A DNA stretch of 64,000 bases from Janibacter sp. DB-40 (GCF_029510815.1 NZ_CP120360.1:1302001-1366000), one strand, 5' to 3'. Positions 1-9,019 are shown, counted from the first letter of the stretch. Notes: a model not told the origin generated them from the letters alone. A program made the numbers and translations.

Positions 1-2
1 GC

Positions 3-1436
3 GCGAAGGATCGCGTCGGGATCCACCTGCAGAACGTCCCCCAGTACGCGATCAGCCTGCTCGCCCTGTGGAAGCTCGGCGCCACCGCCGTCGTGCTCAA
101 CCCGATGTACCTCGGCGGCGAGCTCGAGCAGCCGGTCGCCGACTCGGGTGCGATCGGCATCATCACGACCGACCGGGACGTGGCGGCCGTGCGCGAGAGC
201 GTGCAGCGCACCGCGGTCCGGTGGGTGCTCAGCACCGACGAGCGCGACCTGCAGGGACGCGATGACCCGCGGATGTCCCCGGAGCAGGCGAGGGTCGAGG
301 CTTCCGCCGACGGCGACCTCGTGCACCTCATGCGGCGCCACGCCGGCCGGCAGCCCGAGCCGGTCGGGACCGGACCCGAGGACCTCGCCCTGCTGACCTA
401 CACCTCGGGGACGACCGGCCCGCCGAAGGGGGCGATGAACTCCCACGCGAACGTCGTCACCGTGGCGACGACCTTCGCCGAGTTCGTCGGGGTGGAGGAC
501 GGCGACGTCGTCCTGGCCATCGCCCCCCTCTTCCACATCACCGGCGCGGTCATCAACGCGGTGCTCGGCCTGGTCCACGGGACGACCCTCGTCTTCACCG
601 GACGGTTCCATGCCGAGGTCGTGCTCGACGCCTTCCACGAGCACGGCGTCACCTTCACCATCGGGTCGATCACGGCGTTCAACGCGCTCATGCGTCTCGA
701 CCACGCGAGCGCCGAGCACTTCGCCTCGGTCAAGACGCTCTACAGCGGTGGCGCACCGATCCCGCCGTCGACGGTCGAGCGCTTCGAGGAGCGCTTCGGC
801 CACTACATCCACAACGGCTACGGCATGACCGAGACCACCTCCGGTGTCATCGCGGTCCCACCCGGCAGTCGGGCACCCGTCGACGGGGCCAGCGGCACGC
901 TGTCGATCGGCAAGCCACTGCCCGGTGTGGGCGCCGCGGTGGTCGGTCCGGACGACCGTCCGGTCGCACCGGGGGAGCAGGGCGAGCTCGTCCTCACCGG
1001 TCCCCAGATGGTGCGCGGCTACTGGCGAAACCCGGAGGCGACCGAGGCGACGATGCCCGGCGGGCGCCTGCACACCGGCGACGGCGCGGTCATCGACGAG
1101 GACGGCTGGGTCTACCTCGTCGACCGGCTCAAGGACCAGATCAACACCTCCGGCTACAAGGTGTGGCCACGCGAGGTCGAGGACGTGCTCTACCAGCACC
1201 CGGCCGTCTTCGAGGCGGCCGTGGTCGGCCTGCCCGACGAGTACCGCGGCGAGGAGGTCACCGCCTTCGTCTCGCTCAAGGAGGGGGCGAAGGGGGACGA
1301 GGCCGAGCTGCGCCAGTTCGTCGCCGACCGCCTCGCCGCCTACAAGCGACCGCGCCATGTCCACGTCGTCGGCGACCTGCCGAAGACCCAGACGGGAAAG
1401 ATCCGCCGCCGCGCGCTGCGTGACGACGCGGTCTGA
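3..1436 (+). CDS. Acyl-CoA synthetase (AMP-binding), 5' end outside window
   Basis: Class I adenylate-forming ligase that would activate a carboxylic acid with ATP and CoA. The reading frame is open from base 3, so the N terminus lies upstream; 477 residues are visible. The AMP/P-loop motif YTSGTTGPPKGA, the GYGMTETT motif, the TGD/hinge segment (DRLKDQINTSGYKVWP) and the C-terminal PKTQTGKIRRR with the catalytic lysine are all present. It is followed after 45 bp by an MHS transporter and then by kinase, SDR and acyl-CoA dehydrogenase genes on the same strand. That order resembles the levulinate (lva) operon, in which LvaE is the acyl-CoA ligase, so a short-chain 4-oxo or 4-hydroxy acid is a reasonable substrate by context. 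Substrate cannot be read from sequence. Confidence 0.9.
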   Translation, partial: AKDRVGIHLQNVPQYAISLLALWKLGATAVVLNPMYLGGELEQPVADSGAIGIITTDRDVAAVRESVQRTAVRWVLSTDERDLQGRDDPRMSPEQARVEASADGDLVHLMRRHAGRQPEPVGTGPEDLALLTYTSGTTGPPKGAMNSHANVVTVATTFAEFVGVEDGDVVLAIAPLFHITGAVINAVLGLVHGTTLVFTGRFHAEVVLDAFHEHGVTFTIGSITAFNALMRLDHASAEHFASVKTLYSGGAPIPPSTVERFEERFGHYIHNGYGMTETTSGVIAVPPGSRAPVDGASGTLSIGKPLPGVGAAVVGPDDRPVAPGEQGELVLTGPQMVRGYWRNPEATEATMPGGRLHTGDGAVIDEDGWVYLVDRLKDQINTSGYKVWPREVEDVLYQHPAVFEAAVVGLPDEYRGEEVTAFVSLKEGAKGDEAELRQFVADRLAAYKRPRHVHVVGDLPKTQTGKIRRRALRDDAV

Positions 1437-1481
1437 CCCCCTTCGCACCACTCCCCACCCTCCCCTGAGAAGGAAGACGAC

Positions 1482-2861
1482 ATGACCACCTCGAACGCCC
1501 GGACAGTGGCCACCGGTGACATCCGCACCGGCCCCGAGCTCACCACCCGCAGCAACCCCTCCGCCCGACGATCCCTCGTCGCGAGCACGATCGGCCAGCT
1601 CTTCGAGTGGTACGAGTGGACCGCCTACGCGGTCTTCGCCCCCTTCATCGCCGCGGTGATGTTCAACGACAGCAACCCGGTCTCGGCGCTGCTCGCGACG
1701 CTCGCGGTCTTCGCGGTCGGGTTCCTCATGCGGCCCCTCGGAGGGGTCGTCTTCGGGCGGATCGCCGACGTCAAGGGACGCAAGTACGTCCTCATCGTCA
1801 CGATGCTGATGATGGCCTCGGCGAGCCTCGTCATGGGGCTGCTGCCGGGGTACGAGAGCATCGGCATCCTCGCCTCGGTGCTGCTGCTGGCCAGCCGGAT
1901 GATCCAGGGCTTCGCGCACGGTGGCGAGTCGGCGACGGCGAACACCTACGTCGCCGAGATCGCGCCCCCGCACCGCCGCGGCATGTGGGGCAGCCTCGTC
2001 TTCGTCGCCATCATGGGCGGGACCGTGACCGCCTACGCGATCGGCGGCAGCATCACCGCCTTCCTCACCGAGAGCGCCGTCGGCGACTGGGGCTGGCGCG
2101 TGCCCTTCCTCCTGGGTGCCGTCTTCGCGGTCTTCGTGCTGTACCTGCGCACCGGCATGGAGGAGTCGGACGTCTTCGACCGGGCGGACACGGCGCAGGC
2201 CGTGGAGCAGGAGGTCGTCCCGGCGGCGGCGCAGACCGTGGCACCGGCGGCAGCCGGTTACACCCGCGGCCGGCTGACCAAGGCCATCGCCCTCGTCGTG
2301 ATGATGGTCTCGGGTATCACCGTGGCCCACTACACCTGGAGCTCCTACGCCTCCACCTACGCGATCACCGAGCAGGGAATGGACCCCAACACCGCCTTCT
2401 GGGCGATCACGGCCAGCCAGTTCCTCGCGCTGCTCACCCTGCCGCTGTGGGGCCTGCTGTCCGACCACATCGGGCGTCGCCCGGTCGTGCTCATCTTCGC
2501 GGTCGGCACGATCATCACGACCATCCCGCTCAAGGCGATGATCGCCGACGAGTTCTGGACGCTCTTCCTCGCCTCGTTCATCGCGATGACCTTCGTCGCG
2601 GCGGCCGGCTCCATCCTGTCCTCGATGATGTCCGAGGCCTTCCCGACGAAGGTGCGCACGGCCGGCATCGGCTTCGCGTACTCGCTCTCGGTCGCCGCCT
2701 TCGGCGGCAGCGCGCCCTACCTCAACGCGCTCTTCATCGGGCGCGGGCTCGACTGGCTCGTCAACGTCTACATCATCGTGCTCTGCCTCTGCACGATCGG
2801 GGCGACACTGATGATGAAGGAGACGCGGGGCATCGACCTGCACACGGTCGGCCAGCACTGA
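1482..2861 (+). CDS. MHS-family MFS transporter (metabolite:H+ symporter)
   Basis: 459-residue 12-helix major facilitator of the metabolite:H+ symporter family, close in style to ProP/ShiA/KgtP proteins. The first helix carries the family-typical GQLFEWYEWTAYAVFAPF, the loop 2-3 has GRIADVKGRK, and the second half repeats LSDHIGRRPVV. ATG at 1482 is preceded by a purine-rich site (GAGAAGGAAGACG). An Ala/Val/Gln-rich loop near residues 235-260 separates the two halves. It sits inside the ligase-kinase-SDR-dehydrogenase operon and probably imports the acid that the ligase activates. The exact substrate is inference. Confidence 0.88.
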   Translation: MTTSNARTVATGDIRTGPELTTRSNPSARRSLVASTIGQLFEWYEWTAYAVFAPFIAAVMFNDSNPVSALLATLAVFAVGFLMRPLGGVVFGRIADVKGRKYVLIVTMLMMASASLVMGLLPGYESIGILASVLLLASRMIQGFAHGGESATANTYVAEIAPPHRRGMWGSLVFVAIMGGTVTAYAIGGSITAFLTESAVGDWGWRVPFLLGAVFAVFVLYLRTGMEESDVFDRADTAQAVEQEVVPAAAQTVAPAAAGYTRGRLTKAIALVVMMVSGITVAHYTWSSYASTYAITEQGMDPNTAFWAITASQFLALLTLPLWGLLSDHIGRRPVVLIFAVGTIITTIPLKAMIADEFWTLFLASFIAMTFVAAAGSILSSMMSEAFPTKVRTAGIGFAYSLSVAAFGGSAPYLNALFIGRGLDWLVNVYIIVLCLCTIGATLMMKETRGIDLHTVGQH

Positions 2862-2889
2862 CCGCCCGACGACACCCGAAGGACCTTCC

Positions 2890-3972
2890 GTGCACAGCAC
2901 CGACACCCCGACCCTCGACCCGACACTCGAGCAGCTCCTGAGACCCGACGTCGTCGGACCCCGGCTCGTCGCGGCCACCGGCCGCGAGGCGTGGCGGGAC
3001 TTCTCCGCCCAGCTCATCGCGGGCGGGAAGTCCAACCTCACCTTCGTGCTGACCAGCACCGACGGTGACCGGCTGATCCTGCGGCGTCCTCCGACCGGGG
3101 ACCTGTTGCCCAGCGCCCACGACATGGGCCGCGAGGCACGGATCCAGACCGGGCTGGCCGGGTCCGGCGTCCCCGTCGCGCACGTCGTCGTCAACGAGAC
3201 GAGCGGGGACGACCTGGGCGTGCCGTACTACGTGATGGAGGAGGTCGTCGGTCACGTCATCCGCGACGAGCTGCCGACGGGCTACGCGCAGGACGACCGG
3301 AGCAAGGAGGCGATGGCTGACGCCCTCGTCGACGCGCTCGTCGCGCTGCACGCGGTCGACCCGGACGAGGTCGGTCTCGGTGACCTCGGTCGCCGCGACG
3401 GGTACCTCGAGCGGCAGCTGCGCCGGTGGCTGGGCCAGTCGGAGAAGGCCACCGCGTCGGTGCAGGCCCCGCGCCTGCCCGACCTGGCGACCCGGCTGGG
3501 GGAGTCGATGCCGCAGTCGCCCCCGTCGCGGATCGTCCACGGTGACTATCGGATGGACAACTGCGTCTACGACGCGGACGACCCCGGGCGCATCCGGGCG
3601 ATCCTCGACTGGGAGCTGTCCACCCTCGGTGACCCGATCGCCGACCTGGCGCAGACCGCGATGTACTGGGGCGACGCCGACGGTCCGGCCATGCCGCTCA
3701 TCCCGAGCCTGAGCCGGCAGGCGGGGTGGCCCCCTTCGTCCCACCTCGTGGAGCGCTACTGCGCGGCGTCGGGGGCCGACCCGGCCGTCCTGCCCTGGTA
3801 CCGGGCCTTCGCGTGCTTCAAGTTCGCCGCCATCGCCCAGGGCGTGGCCACGCGTGCCGCGGCCGGTGACATGGCCGGCCAGAAGTTCGGCGACATCGGG
3901 GACAGCATCCGCCACCTCGTCGACCACGCCCACTCGATCCTCGACGACCACCCTGGAGGAACCCGTGGCTGA
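2890..3972 (+). CDS. APH-fold phosphotransferase, ACAD10/LvaA-like hydroxyacyl-CoA kinase
   Basis: 360-residue aminoglycoside-phosphotransferase-fold kinase. The catalytic motif HGDYRMDN (about residues 217-224) and the metal-binding LDWELSTLGDP (about 239-249) are intact; the N-terminal lobe has the LILRRPP strand. This subgroup is found next to acyl-CoA dehydrogenases and corresponds to the kinase domain of animal ACAD10/11 and to LvaA of Pseudomonas, which phosphorylates 4-hydroxyacyl-CoA. GTG at 2890 follows GAAGGACCTTCC. Its 3' end overlaps the SDR start by 8 bp, so the two are probably translationally coupled. The LvaB partner that Pseudomonas LvaA needs is not seen nearby. The kinase fold is sure; the 4-hydroxyacyl-CoA substrate is inferred from neighbours. 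Confidence 0.85.
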   Translation: MHSTDTPTLDPTLEQLLRPDVVGPRLVAATGREAWRDFSAQLIAGGKSNLTFVLTSTDGDRLILRRPPTGDLLPSAHDMGREARIQTGLAGSGVPVAHVVVNETSGDDLGVPYYVMEEVVGHVIRDELPTGYAQDDRSKEAMADALVDALVALHAVDPDEVGLGDLGRRDGYLERQLRRWLGQSEKATASVQAPRLPDLATRLGESMPQSPPSRIVHGDYRMDNCVYDADDPGRIRAILDWELSTLGDPIADLAQTAMYWGDADGPAMPLIPSLSRQAGWPPSSHLVERYCAASGADPAVLPWYRAFACFKFAAIAQGVATRAAAGDMAGQKFGDIGDSIRHLVDHAHSILDDHPGGTRG

Positions 3973-4780
3973 CCCACACCGCACCCCGATCGACCCCCGC
4001 ACGGGCGAAGGGGGCGAGGGCTCGCTCCTCGACCGCTTCCGACTCAACGGCCGCGTCGCAATCGTCACCGGCGCCTCCTCCGGGCTCGGCGCGGGCTTCG
4101 CCCGGGCGTTGGCCTCGGCGGGCGCGACCGTGGTCCTCGCCGCCCGACGGCGCGAGCGCCTGGAGTCGCTCGCCGAGGAGATCCGCGCTGACGGTGGCAC
4201 CGCGTCCACGGTCTCCTGCGACGTGGTCGACCCGCAGCAGTGCGCAGACCTCGTGAAGGCCGCGATGGCCGAGCACGGGCGGGTCGACGTCCTCGTCAAC
4301 AACGCGGGTCTGGGCACGGCGGTACCGGCGCTGAAGGAGTCACCCGAGGACTTCCGCAGGGTCGTCGACGTCAACCTCAACGGCGCGTACTGGATGGCTA
4401 AGGAGTGCGCGGCTGTGATGGGGCCGGGCTCGAGCGTCGTCAACATCGCCAGCATCCTCGGCCTGACCGCCGGCTTCGCGCCGCAGGCGGCGTACTCCTC
4501 GTCCAAGGCGGCCGTCCTCGGCCTGACGCGTGACCTCGCGGCGCAGTGGGGCAGCCGGCGGGGGATCCGGGTCAACGCGGTGGCGCCGGGCTACTTCGCC
4601 TCCGAGATGACCGACGAGATCCCCGAGGCGCTGCTCGAGACGATCACCTCCCGCACGCTCTTCGGCCGGCTCGGTCGGCAGCAGGAGCTGGACTCCGCGG
4701 TGCTCTTCCTCGCCTCGGACGCCTCCTCCTTCATCACCGGCACGACGCTCGCCGTCGACGGTGGGACGACCCTGCACTGA
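3965..4780 (+). CDS. Short-chain dehydrogenase/reductase (LvaD-like by context)
   Basis: 271-residue classical SDR using NAD(P)H. TGASSGLG nucleotide motif at about 35-42, NNAG near 111, and a catalytic set Ser163, Tyr177, Lys181 (YSSSK) with normal spacing; C-terminal FLASDASSFITG plus VDGGTTLH is typical. GTG at 3965 was chosen because CTGGAGGA lies just upstream; the open frame extends further 5' but only inside the preceding kinase gene. In an lva-type pathway this enzyme would reduce 4-oxoacyl-CoA to 4-hydroxyacyl-CoA; a 3-hydroxyacyl-CoA dehydrogenase is the main alternative. The N-terminal GEGGEG segment contains one copy of the overrepresented CGAAGGGGG word. Confidence 0.9.
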   Translation: MADPHRTPIDPRTGEGGEGSLLDRFRLNGRVAIVTGASSGLGAGFARALASAGATVVLAARRRERLESLAEEIRADGGTASTVSCDVVDPQQCADLVKAAMAEHGRVDVLVNNAGLGTAVPALKESPEDFRRVVDVNLNGAYWMAKECAAVMGPGSSVVNIASILGLTAGFAPQAAYSSSKAAVLGLTRDLAAQWGSRRGIRVNAVAPGYFASEMTDEIPEALLETITSRTLFGRLGRQQELDSAVLFLASDASSFITGTTLAVDGGTTLH

Positions 4781-4813
4781 TCATCCCCACCGACCACCTC
4801 CAGGAGCAGACCC

Positions 4814-6019
4814 ATGGACTTCAACCCCAGCCCCCGCACCGTCGAGCTGCAGGAGGCGATGTGGGACCTGATGCGCAAGCACGTCTTCCCGGCCGAGGCG
4901 ACGTGGGCGCAGTACCTGCGTGAGCACGGGGTGCACGAGCACCCCCCGGTGATGGAGGAGCTGAAGGAGCAGGCGCGTCGCCGCGGGTTGTGGAACCTCT
5001 TCCTGCCGGAGTGGTCGGGGGTGAGCAACCTCGAGTACGCGCCGATCGCGGAGATCTCCGGCTGGTCGCCGGTCATCGGACCCGAGGCGATCAACTGCCA
5101 GGCCCCGGACACGGGGAACATGGAGACGCTGAACCTCTTCGGCACGGCGGAGCAGAAGCAGCGCTGGCTCGAGCCGTTGAAGGAGGGCACGATCCGGTCG
5201 GCCTACGCGATGACCGAGCCGGACGCGGCCTCCTCGGACGCGACGAACATCCAGACCGTGATCCGGCGCGAAGGCGATCATTACGTCGTCAACGGGCGCA
5301 AGTGGTGGATCACCGGGGTGGCTGACGACCGGTGCGAGATCTTCATCGTCATGGGCAAGACCGACCCCGGCGCGGCGACGCACCGCCAGCAGTCGATGGT
5401 TCTCGTGCCGCGGGACACCCCTGGTCTGCGGATCGAGCGGCACCTGCCGCTCTTCGGCTACCAGGACCAGCACGGTCACTCCGAGATCGTCTTCGACGAC
5501 GTGCGGGTGCCGGCGGAGAATCTGCTCGGCGAGGAGGGCGACGGCTTCACCATCGCCCAGGCGCGTCTGGGTCCCGGCCGCATCCACCACGCGATGCGGG
5601 CGATCGGCATGGCCGAGCGGGCGCTGGCGCTCATGGTCGACCGGGCCAAGAGCCGGGTCGCCTTCGGCTCGCGGCTGGCCGATCAGGGCGTGGTGCAGGA
5701 GCACATCGCCAACTCCCGGATCGAGATCGACCAGGCCCGCCTGCAGGTGCTGCACTGCGCGTGGATGATCGACACGGTCGGCGCCAAGGATGCGCGCTAC
5801 GAGATCTCGGCGATCAAGGTCATCGCTCCGCAGGTCGCCTGCACCGTCGTCGACCGGGCGATCGAGATCTTCGGCGCCGGTGGCGTCTCCGACGACTTCC
5901 CGCTCGCATACTTTTACGCGTGGGCGCGAGCGCTGCGCATCGTCGACGGTCCTGACGCCGTGCACCGGCGGACCGTGGCCCGCGGGGAGCTGAAGCCGAC
6001 ACCGCCCTTCGTCGGCTGA
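4814..6019 (+). CDS. Acyl-CoA dehydrogenase, ACAD11/LvaC-like
   Basis: 401-residue FAD-dependent acyl-CoA dehydrogenase-fold protein with TEPDAASSDATNI, KWWITGVAD and the flavin-binding C-terminal IEIFGAGGVSDDFPL. At the place where most family members have the catalytic Glu (often in Y-E-G-T), this protein has RIVDGPDAVHR, i.e. Asp at about residue 378. This Asp is typical of the ACAD10/ACAD11/LvaC branch, which acts on phosphorylated 4-hydroxyacyl-CoA and leads to 3-hydroxyacyl-CoA. ATG at 4814 follows CCAGGAGCAGACC. It is the last gene of the five-gene run and is followed by a hairpin at 6027. Confidence 0.9.
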   Translation: MDFNPSPRTVELQEAMWDLMRKHVFPAEATWAQYLREHGVHEHPPVMEELKEQARRRGLWNLFLPEWSGVSNLEYAPIAEISGWSPVIGPEAINCQAPDTGNMETLNLFGTAEQKQRWLEPLKEGTIRSAYAMTEPDAASSDATNIQTVIRREGDHYVVNGRKWWITGVADDRCEIFIVMGKTDPGAATHRQQSMVLVPRDTPGLRIERHLPLFGYQDQHGHSEIVFDDVRVPAENLLGEEGDGFTIAQARLGPGRIHHAMRAIGMAERALALMVDRAKSRVAFGSRLADQGVVQEHIANSRIEIDQARLQVLHCAWMIDTVGAKDARYEISAIKVIAPQVACTVVDRAIEIFGAGGVSDDFPLAYFYAWARALRIVDGPDAVHRRTVARGELKPTPPFVG

Positions 6020-6026
6020 CCCGACC

Positions 6027-6050
6027 ACGCCTCCGGCACACTGGAGGCGT
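6027..6050 (+). terminator. Hairpin after the lva-like operon
   Basis: Eight-base arms ACGCCTCC and GGAGGCGT around an 8-base loop, 8 bp past the dehydrogenase stop. There is no T-run, so it may be a weak terminator. It overlaps the GTG of the broken gene that follows. Confidence 0.45.
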
Positions 6051-6715
6051 GGTGGACGACTTCCTCATCGCCCGCAACGCCGAGACGGACAGCCGCTTGC
6101 CGTACCTGGTGCGCATCCCGCTCGGGGAGGGGGTCGTGCTCAAGACGAAGGACGTGTGGCCACGCACCGCCAAGCTCTACTGCCACCGCACCCACGAGTG
6201 GCCCGAGGACGCGGGGATCATCGAGCGCGTCCCCGCCCGCTCCTGTACCTAACGTGGAGCGGCGATCGACCTCGTCCTCGACCGGCGGCGGGAGAGCCGC
6301 TCCCAGTTCATCGCCCGCATTCGCGGGGGTCGGTAGGCGATCTTCTGGCAGACCGCGCGCACGACCAAGCAGGCCCGGCCCAACGTCGAGCTGCCTACCG
6401 CGCGGGCGCAGGAGGTGGAGGACCTGCAGATCCTCGTGGACAGCCACGAGCGGTACCCGTGGCGGTTCACCCACCAGCAGGCGGTGACGAAGCGCTGGGG
6501 GTTGCCCTGCGGAGACTACGCCGTCACCGACGGGGAGCAGGTCGTCGCCGCCGTCGAGCGCAAGAGCCTGGCCGACCTCAGCTCGAGCCTCACCAGCGGC
6601 AAGCTCACCTACGCGGTGGCAGAGTTGAGCGACCTGCCGCGCGCGGCGGTCGTCGTCGAGGACCGGTACCACAGGTCTTCGCGCTCGAGCACGTGCGCCC
6701 GGCCGTGCCTGACGA
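6049..6715 (+). pseudogene. Broken ERCC4-domain nuclease gene, 3' truncated
   Basis: One reading frame from GTG 6049 shows recognisable ERCC4-family actinobacterial nuclease sequence (VDDFLIARNAETDSRLPYL, then ILVDSHERYPWRF, GDYAV and VAAVERKSLADL) but carries two in-frame stops (TAA at 6250, TAG at 6334). Near 6672 it shifts frame: the continuation QVFALEHVRPAVPDE is in another frame. Similarity stops at about 6715, just before the vapC stop codon at 6723, so the C-terminal part of the nuclease is absent. The catalytic-type V-E-R-K-S core is retained, but no full protein can be made. The decay and abrupt end suggest replacement of the 3' part by the toxin-antitoxin module. Confidence 0.8.
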
Positions 6716-6722
6716 GTGCTCA

Positions 6723-7112
6723 TCAGGATATGGCGGGGACGACATCGGTGTGGGCGAAGTCCTCACCGACGAAGAGCAGGGGTTCGCCCGTCGTCACCGA
6801 CAGGGCGTAGGCGAAACAGTCCCCGAAGTTCAACCGGGCAGGTGAGCCCGAGCCCCGGCCGAACCTCTGGTAGGCCCGACGAGCGATCTCGCCCTGCTGC
6901 ACCGTCGTCGGCTCGATCGTGATCTCGAGTGCAGCGATGAGGTCGTCGAGTCGGGCGCCGTGTGAGGTGGACCGGGAGTCGGCAACGATCGACACCTCGA
7001 GCCGGGTGGCCACGGACATGAGGCAGGTGGCCTGCGTCGCCGCGCGGATGACCGCCTCGGATCCCAGTTCACCCTCGAGGACGGCCATGAGGGCGGAGGA
7101 GTCGACGATCAC
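6723..7112 (-). CDS. vapC: VapC-type PIN-domain toxin ribonuclease
   Basis: 129-residue PIN domain protein. Conserved acidic positions are visible: Asp4 in MIVDSSALMAVL, Glu39 in RLEVSIV, and the Asp of LNFGDCFAYAL, followed by the C-terminal LLFVGEDFAHTDV. These are the Mg-binding residues of VapC ribonucleases that cut tRNA or rRNA. Its start overlaps the upstream antitoxin stop by 4 bp, the usual VapBC arrangement. The gene abuts the truncated ERCC4 gene tail to tail. Confidence 0.92.
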   Translation of the reverse strand: MIVDSSALMAVLEGELGSEAVIRAATQATCLMSVATRLEVSIVADSRSTSHGARLDDLIAALEITIEPTTVQQGEIARRAYQRFGRGSGSPARLNFGDCFAYALSVTTGEPLLFVGEDFAHTDVVPAIS

Positions 7113-7378
7113 CGGGGGAGACCGGTCTGCTCGTCGAAGAGGTCATCGACGCGGCGGATGGTGCGGTCTGCGTCGGATGGGGTATCGAGGTAGGCGCGGA
7201 CGATGCTGTGCACCTTGTCGACCTTCGCCGCCACCCTGTGCTGCTCGGGGTCGATGTCGTAGTCGGCCAACAATCGGGTCAGAGCCTCCTCGATGGCGCC
7301 GGTCTGCGACTTGCCCGTGACCGAGGCGGCTCGGCGTGCGAGCTCGTGGACGCGCTCATTCTTGATGTTCATCCCCAT
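7109..7378 (-). CDS. vapB: VapB-type antitoxin
   Basis: 89-residue antitoxin of the Rv0623-like VapB group: N-terminal MNIKNERVHELARRAA DNA-binding segment followed by GKSQTGAIEEALTRLL, and a C-terminal acidic tail for toxin neutralisation. It precedes and overlaps vapC. The short A/T-rich stretch with inverted repeats just upstream (7387-7415) is the likely autoregulatory site. ATG 7378 is used; an in-frame second ATG (M-G-M) lies two codons on and cannot be excluded. Confidence 0.9.
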   Translation of the reverse strand: MGMNIKNERVHELARRAASVTGKSQTGAIEEALTRLLADYDIDPEQHRVAAKVDKVHSIVRAYLDTPSDADRTIRRVDDLFDEQTGLPR

Positions 7379-7386
7379 GGTCGAAC

Positions 7387-7415
7387 TATACCTATTACGA
7401 AAGGTAGACGTATAC
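7387..7415 (-). promoter_or_regulatory. Candidate vapBC promoter/operator
   Basis: A/T-rich patch immediately upstream of vapB with imperfect dyads: TATAC at 7387 facing GTATA near 7410, and an inner ACCT-N8-AGGT. VapBC complexes commonly bind such sites to repress their own promoter; the role here is inferred. Confidence 0.45.
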
Positions 7416-7504
7416 CCTCTTGTACGTGCTCGGGCGCGCAGGTCTCGGCCGGACCACCGGATGACCGCCCTCAGGGCCCGATCAGCTGTCTGCGGGCGCT
7501 GGCG

Positions 7505-8965
7505 TCATGAGTGTGCTCGCGGACCACGACCACGCTCGGCCAGTTTGCCGAGAAGGTCGTCCTCGGCGTCCGGTCCCGGCCTGACGCCGCCGGGGATGCG
7601 GAGCAGGAACGCCAGGCCCAGCAGCCACCAGAGCCCGAAGATGACGTAGGGCTGGATGTCGAGCGCGGCGGGCATGCCGGGGATGTAGAGCGCCAGGAGG
7701 CACGCGGTGGCGATCACGGCAGCCACGCCGATCGCTGTGCCACCACCCGGCGCGCGGCCCCCGATCCTCAGCGGCCGGTCCATCCCGGGGTCACGCCGCC
7801 GCAGCACGAGGAAGACGACCGACACGAGCAGGTACGTGATCACGATCGACGGTGAGCTGGAGGCGACGAGCCAGCCCATCATCACCTCCCCGAAGAAGGG
7901 CGCGATCGCGCAGACGATGCCGATGAAGATCAAGGCGTTGCTCGGGGTGCGGTGAGTCGGGTGCAGCTTCGCGAACCACGTCGGCAACATGCCCGACCTG
8001 GCCATGGCCCACATCAGCCGTGAGGCGCCGATGAGGAAGGCGTTCCACGATGTCATCAGCCCCGCGAGCCCGCCGGCGATGACGAGGTTGCTGCCGAACT
8101 CGCCGGCGAGTGCGTCCATCGCATCGGCGGTCGCCAGGTCGAAGTCCTGCATCTCCGCGGCCGGCAGGGCCGTCGACGTGGTCAGGATGATGACGATGTA
8201 GAAGAGCGTGGCCATCGCCACGGAGACGAGGACCAATCGGCCGATCTTGCGCGGAGGGACGTTGATCTCCTCCGCCGACTGCGGGATGACGTCGAAGCCG
8301 ACGAAGAAGAAGGGCACGACGACGAGCACGGCCAGCAGGCCGGAAGTGCGGGTGAAGAGCGGTTGCGCGTTGCTGACGTCGCCCTCCAGGAACGTCAGGC
8401 CGATCATGGCCAGGGCCATGACGATGAGGAAGATGACGACCGATGTCTGCAGGAGGCTGGCTGACTTGATGCCGCGAATGTTCAGGACTGTGAGGAAGGC
8501 TGCCGTGGCGGTCCCGATGAGTGCCCACACGAGGTATACGTCCGAGTCGGCGACGGTCCACAGCGGCACCGAGTACACCTCGGGCACGATGTAGGCGATG
8601 GTCCTCGGGATCGCCACGGCCTCGAATGCGGCGACGCTGACGTAGCCGCCGACGATCCCCCAGGATCCGATGAAGGCCAGTCGCGGACCGAAGCCGCGCA
8701 AGAGGTAGTTGTGCTCCCCTCCGGCCCGCGGCATCGCCGACACCAGCTCCGCGTAGACGAGCCCGACGAGGCCCATGATGGCGCCACCGATGACGAAGCC
8801 GAGCGCTGCGCCGAGCGTCCCTGCGTCGTTGAGCCAGGTGCTCGTCGTCGTGATCCAGCCGAAGCCGATCATCGCGCCGAAGCCGATGAAGAAGGTCTCC
8901 ACGCGCCCCAGGGAGCGCTTCAGCTGCCCCTCGGCCGGAGCCGGTGGCGTGTTCGTCGGTCCCAT
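7505..8965 (-). CDS. APC-family amino acid/amine permease
   Basis: 486-residue polytopic permease of the amino acid-polyamine-organocation superfamily, about 12 helices. The first helix has FFIGFGAMIGFGW and helix 2-3 contains GLVYAELVSAMPRAGGEHNYLLR, the family signature region. ATG 8965 follows a good purine-rich site (GAAGGAGTACC). It lies 54 bp downstream of the acyl-CoA ligase on the same strand and may be the last gene of that cluster. Substrate unknown; amino acids or amines are the family norm. Confidence 0.88.
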   Translation of the reverse strand: MGPTNTPPAPAEGQLKRSLGRVETFFIGFGAMIGFGWITTTSTWLNDAGTLGAALGFVIGGAIMGLVGLVYAELVSAMPRAGGEHNYLLRGFGPRLAFIGSWGIVGGYVSVAAFEAVAIPRTIAYIVPEVYSVPLWTVADSDVYLVWALIGTATAAFLTVLNIRGIKSASLLQTSVVIFLIVMALAMIGLTFLEGDVSNAQPLFTRTSGLLAVLVVVPFFFVGFDVIPQSAEEINVPPRKIGRLVLVSVAMATLFYIVIILTTSTALPAAEMQDFDLATADAMDALAGEFGSNLVIAGGLAGLMTSWNAFLIGASRLMWAMARSGMLPTWFAKLHPTHRTPSNALIFIGIVCAIAPFFGEVMMGWLVASSSPSIVITYLLVSVVFLVLRRRDPGMDRPLRIGGRAPGGGTAIGVAAVIATACLLALYIPGMPAALDIQPYVIFGLWWLLGLAFLLRIPGGVRPGPDAEDDLLGKLAERGRGPRAHS

Positions 8966-9019
8966 TGGTACTCCTTCGAACAGGGGTCCGTCAGCCTATT
9001 CCTGGGTGCCGATCGAAGG

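Noticed and set aside
2773..4575. 600-codon minus-strand frame
   Set aside because: Low-complexity Arg/Pro/Ala shadow of the kinase and SDR genes, no domain features.
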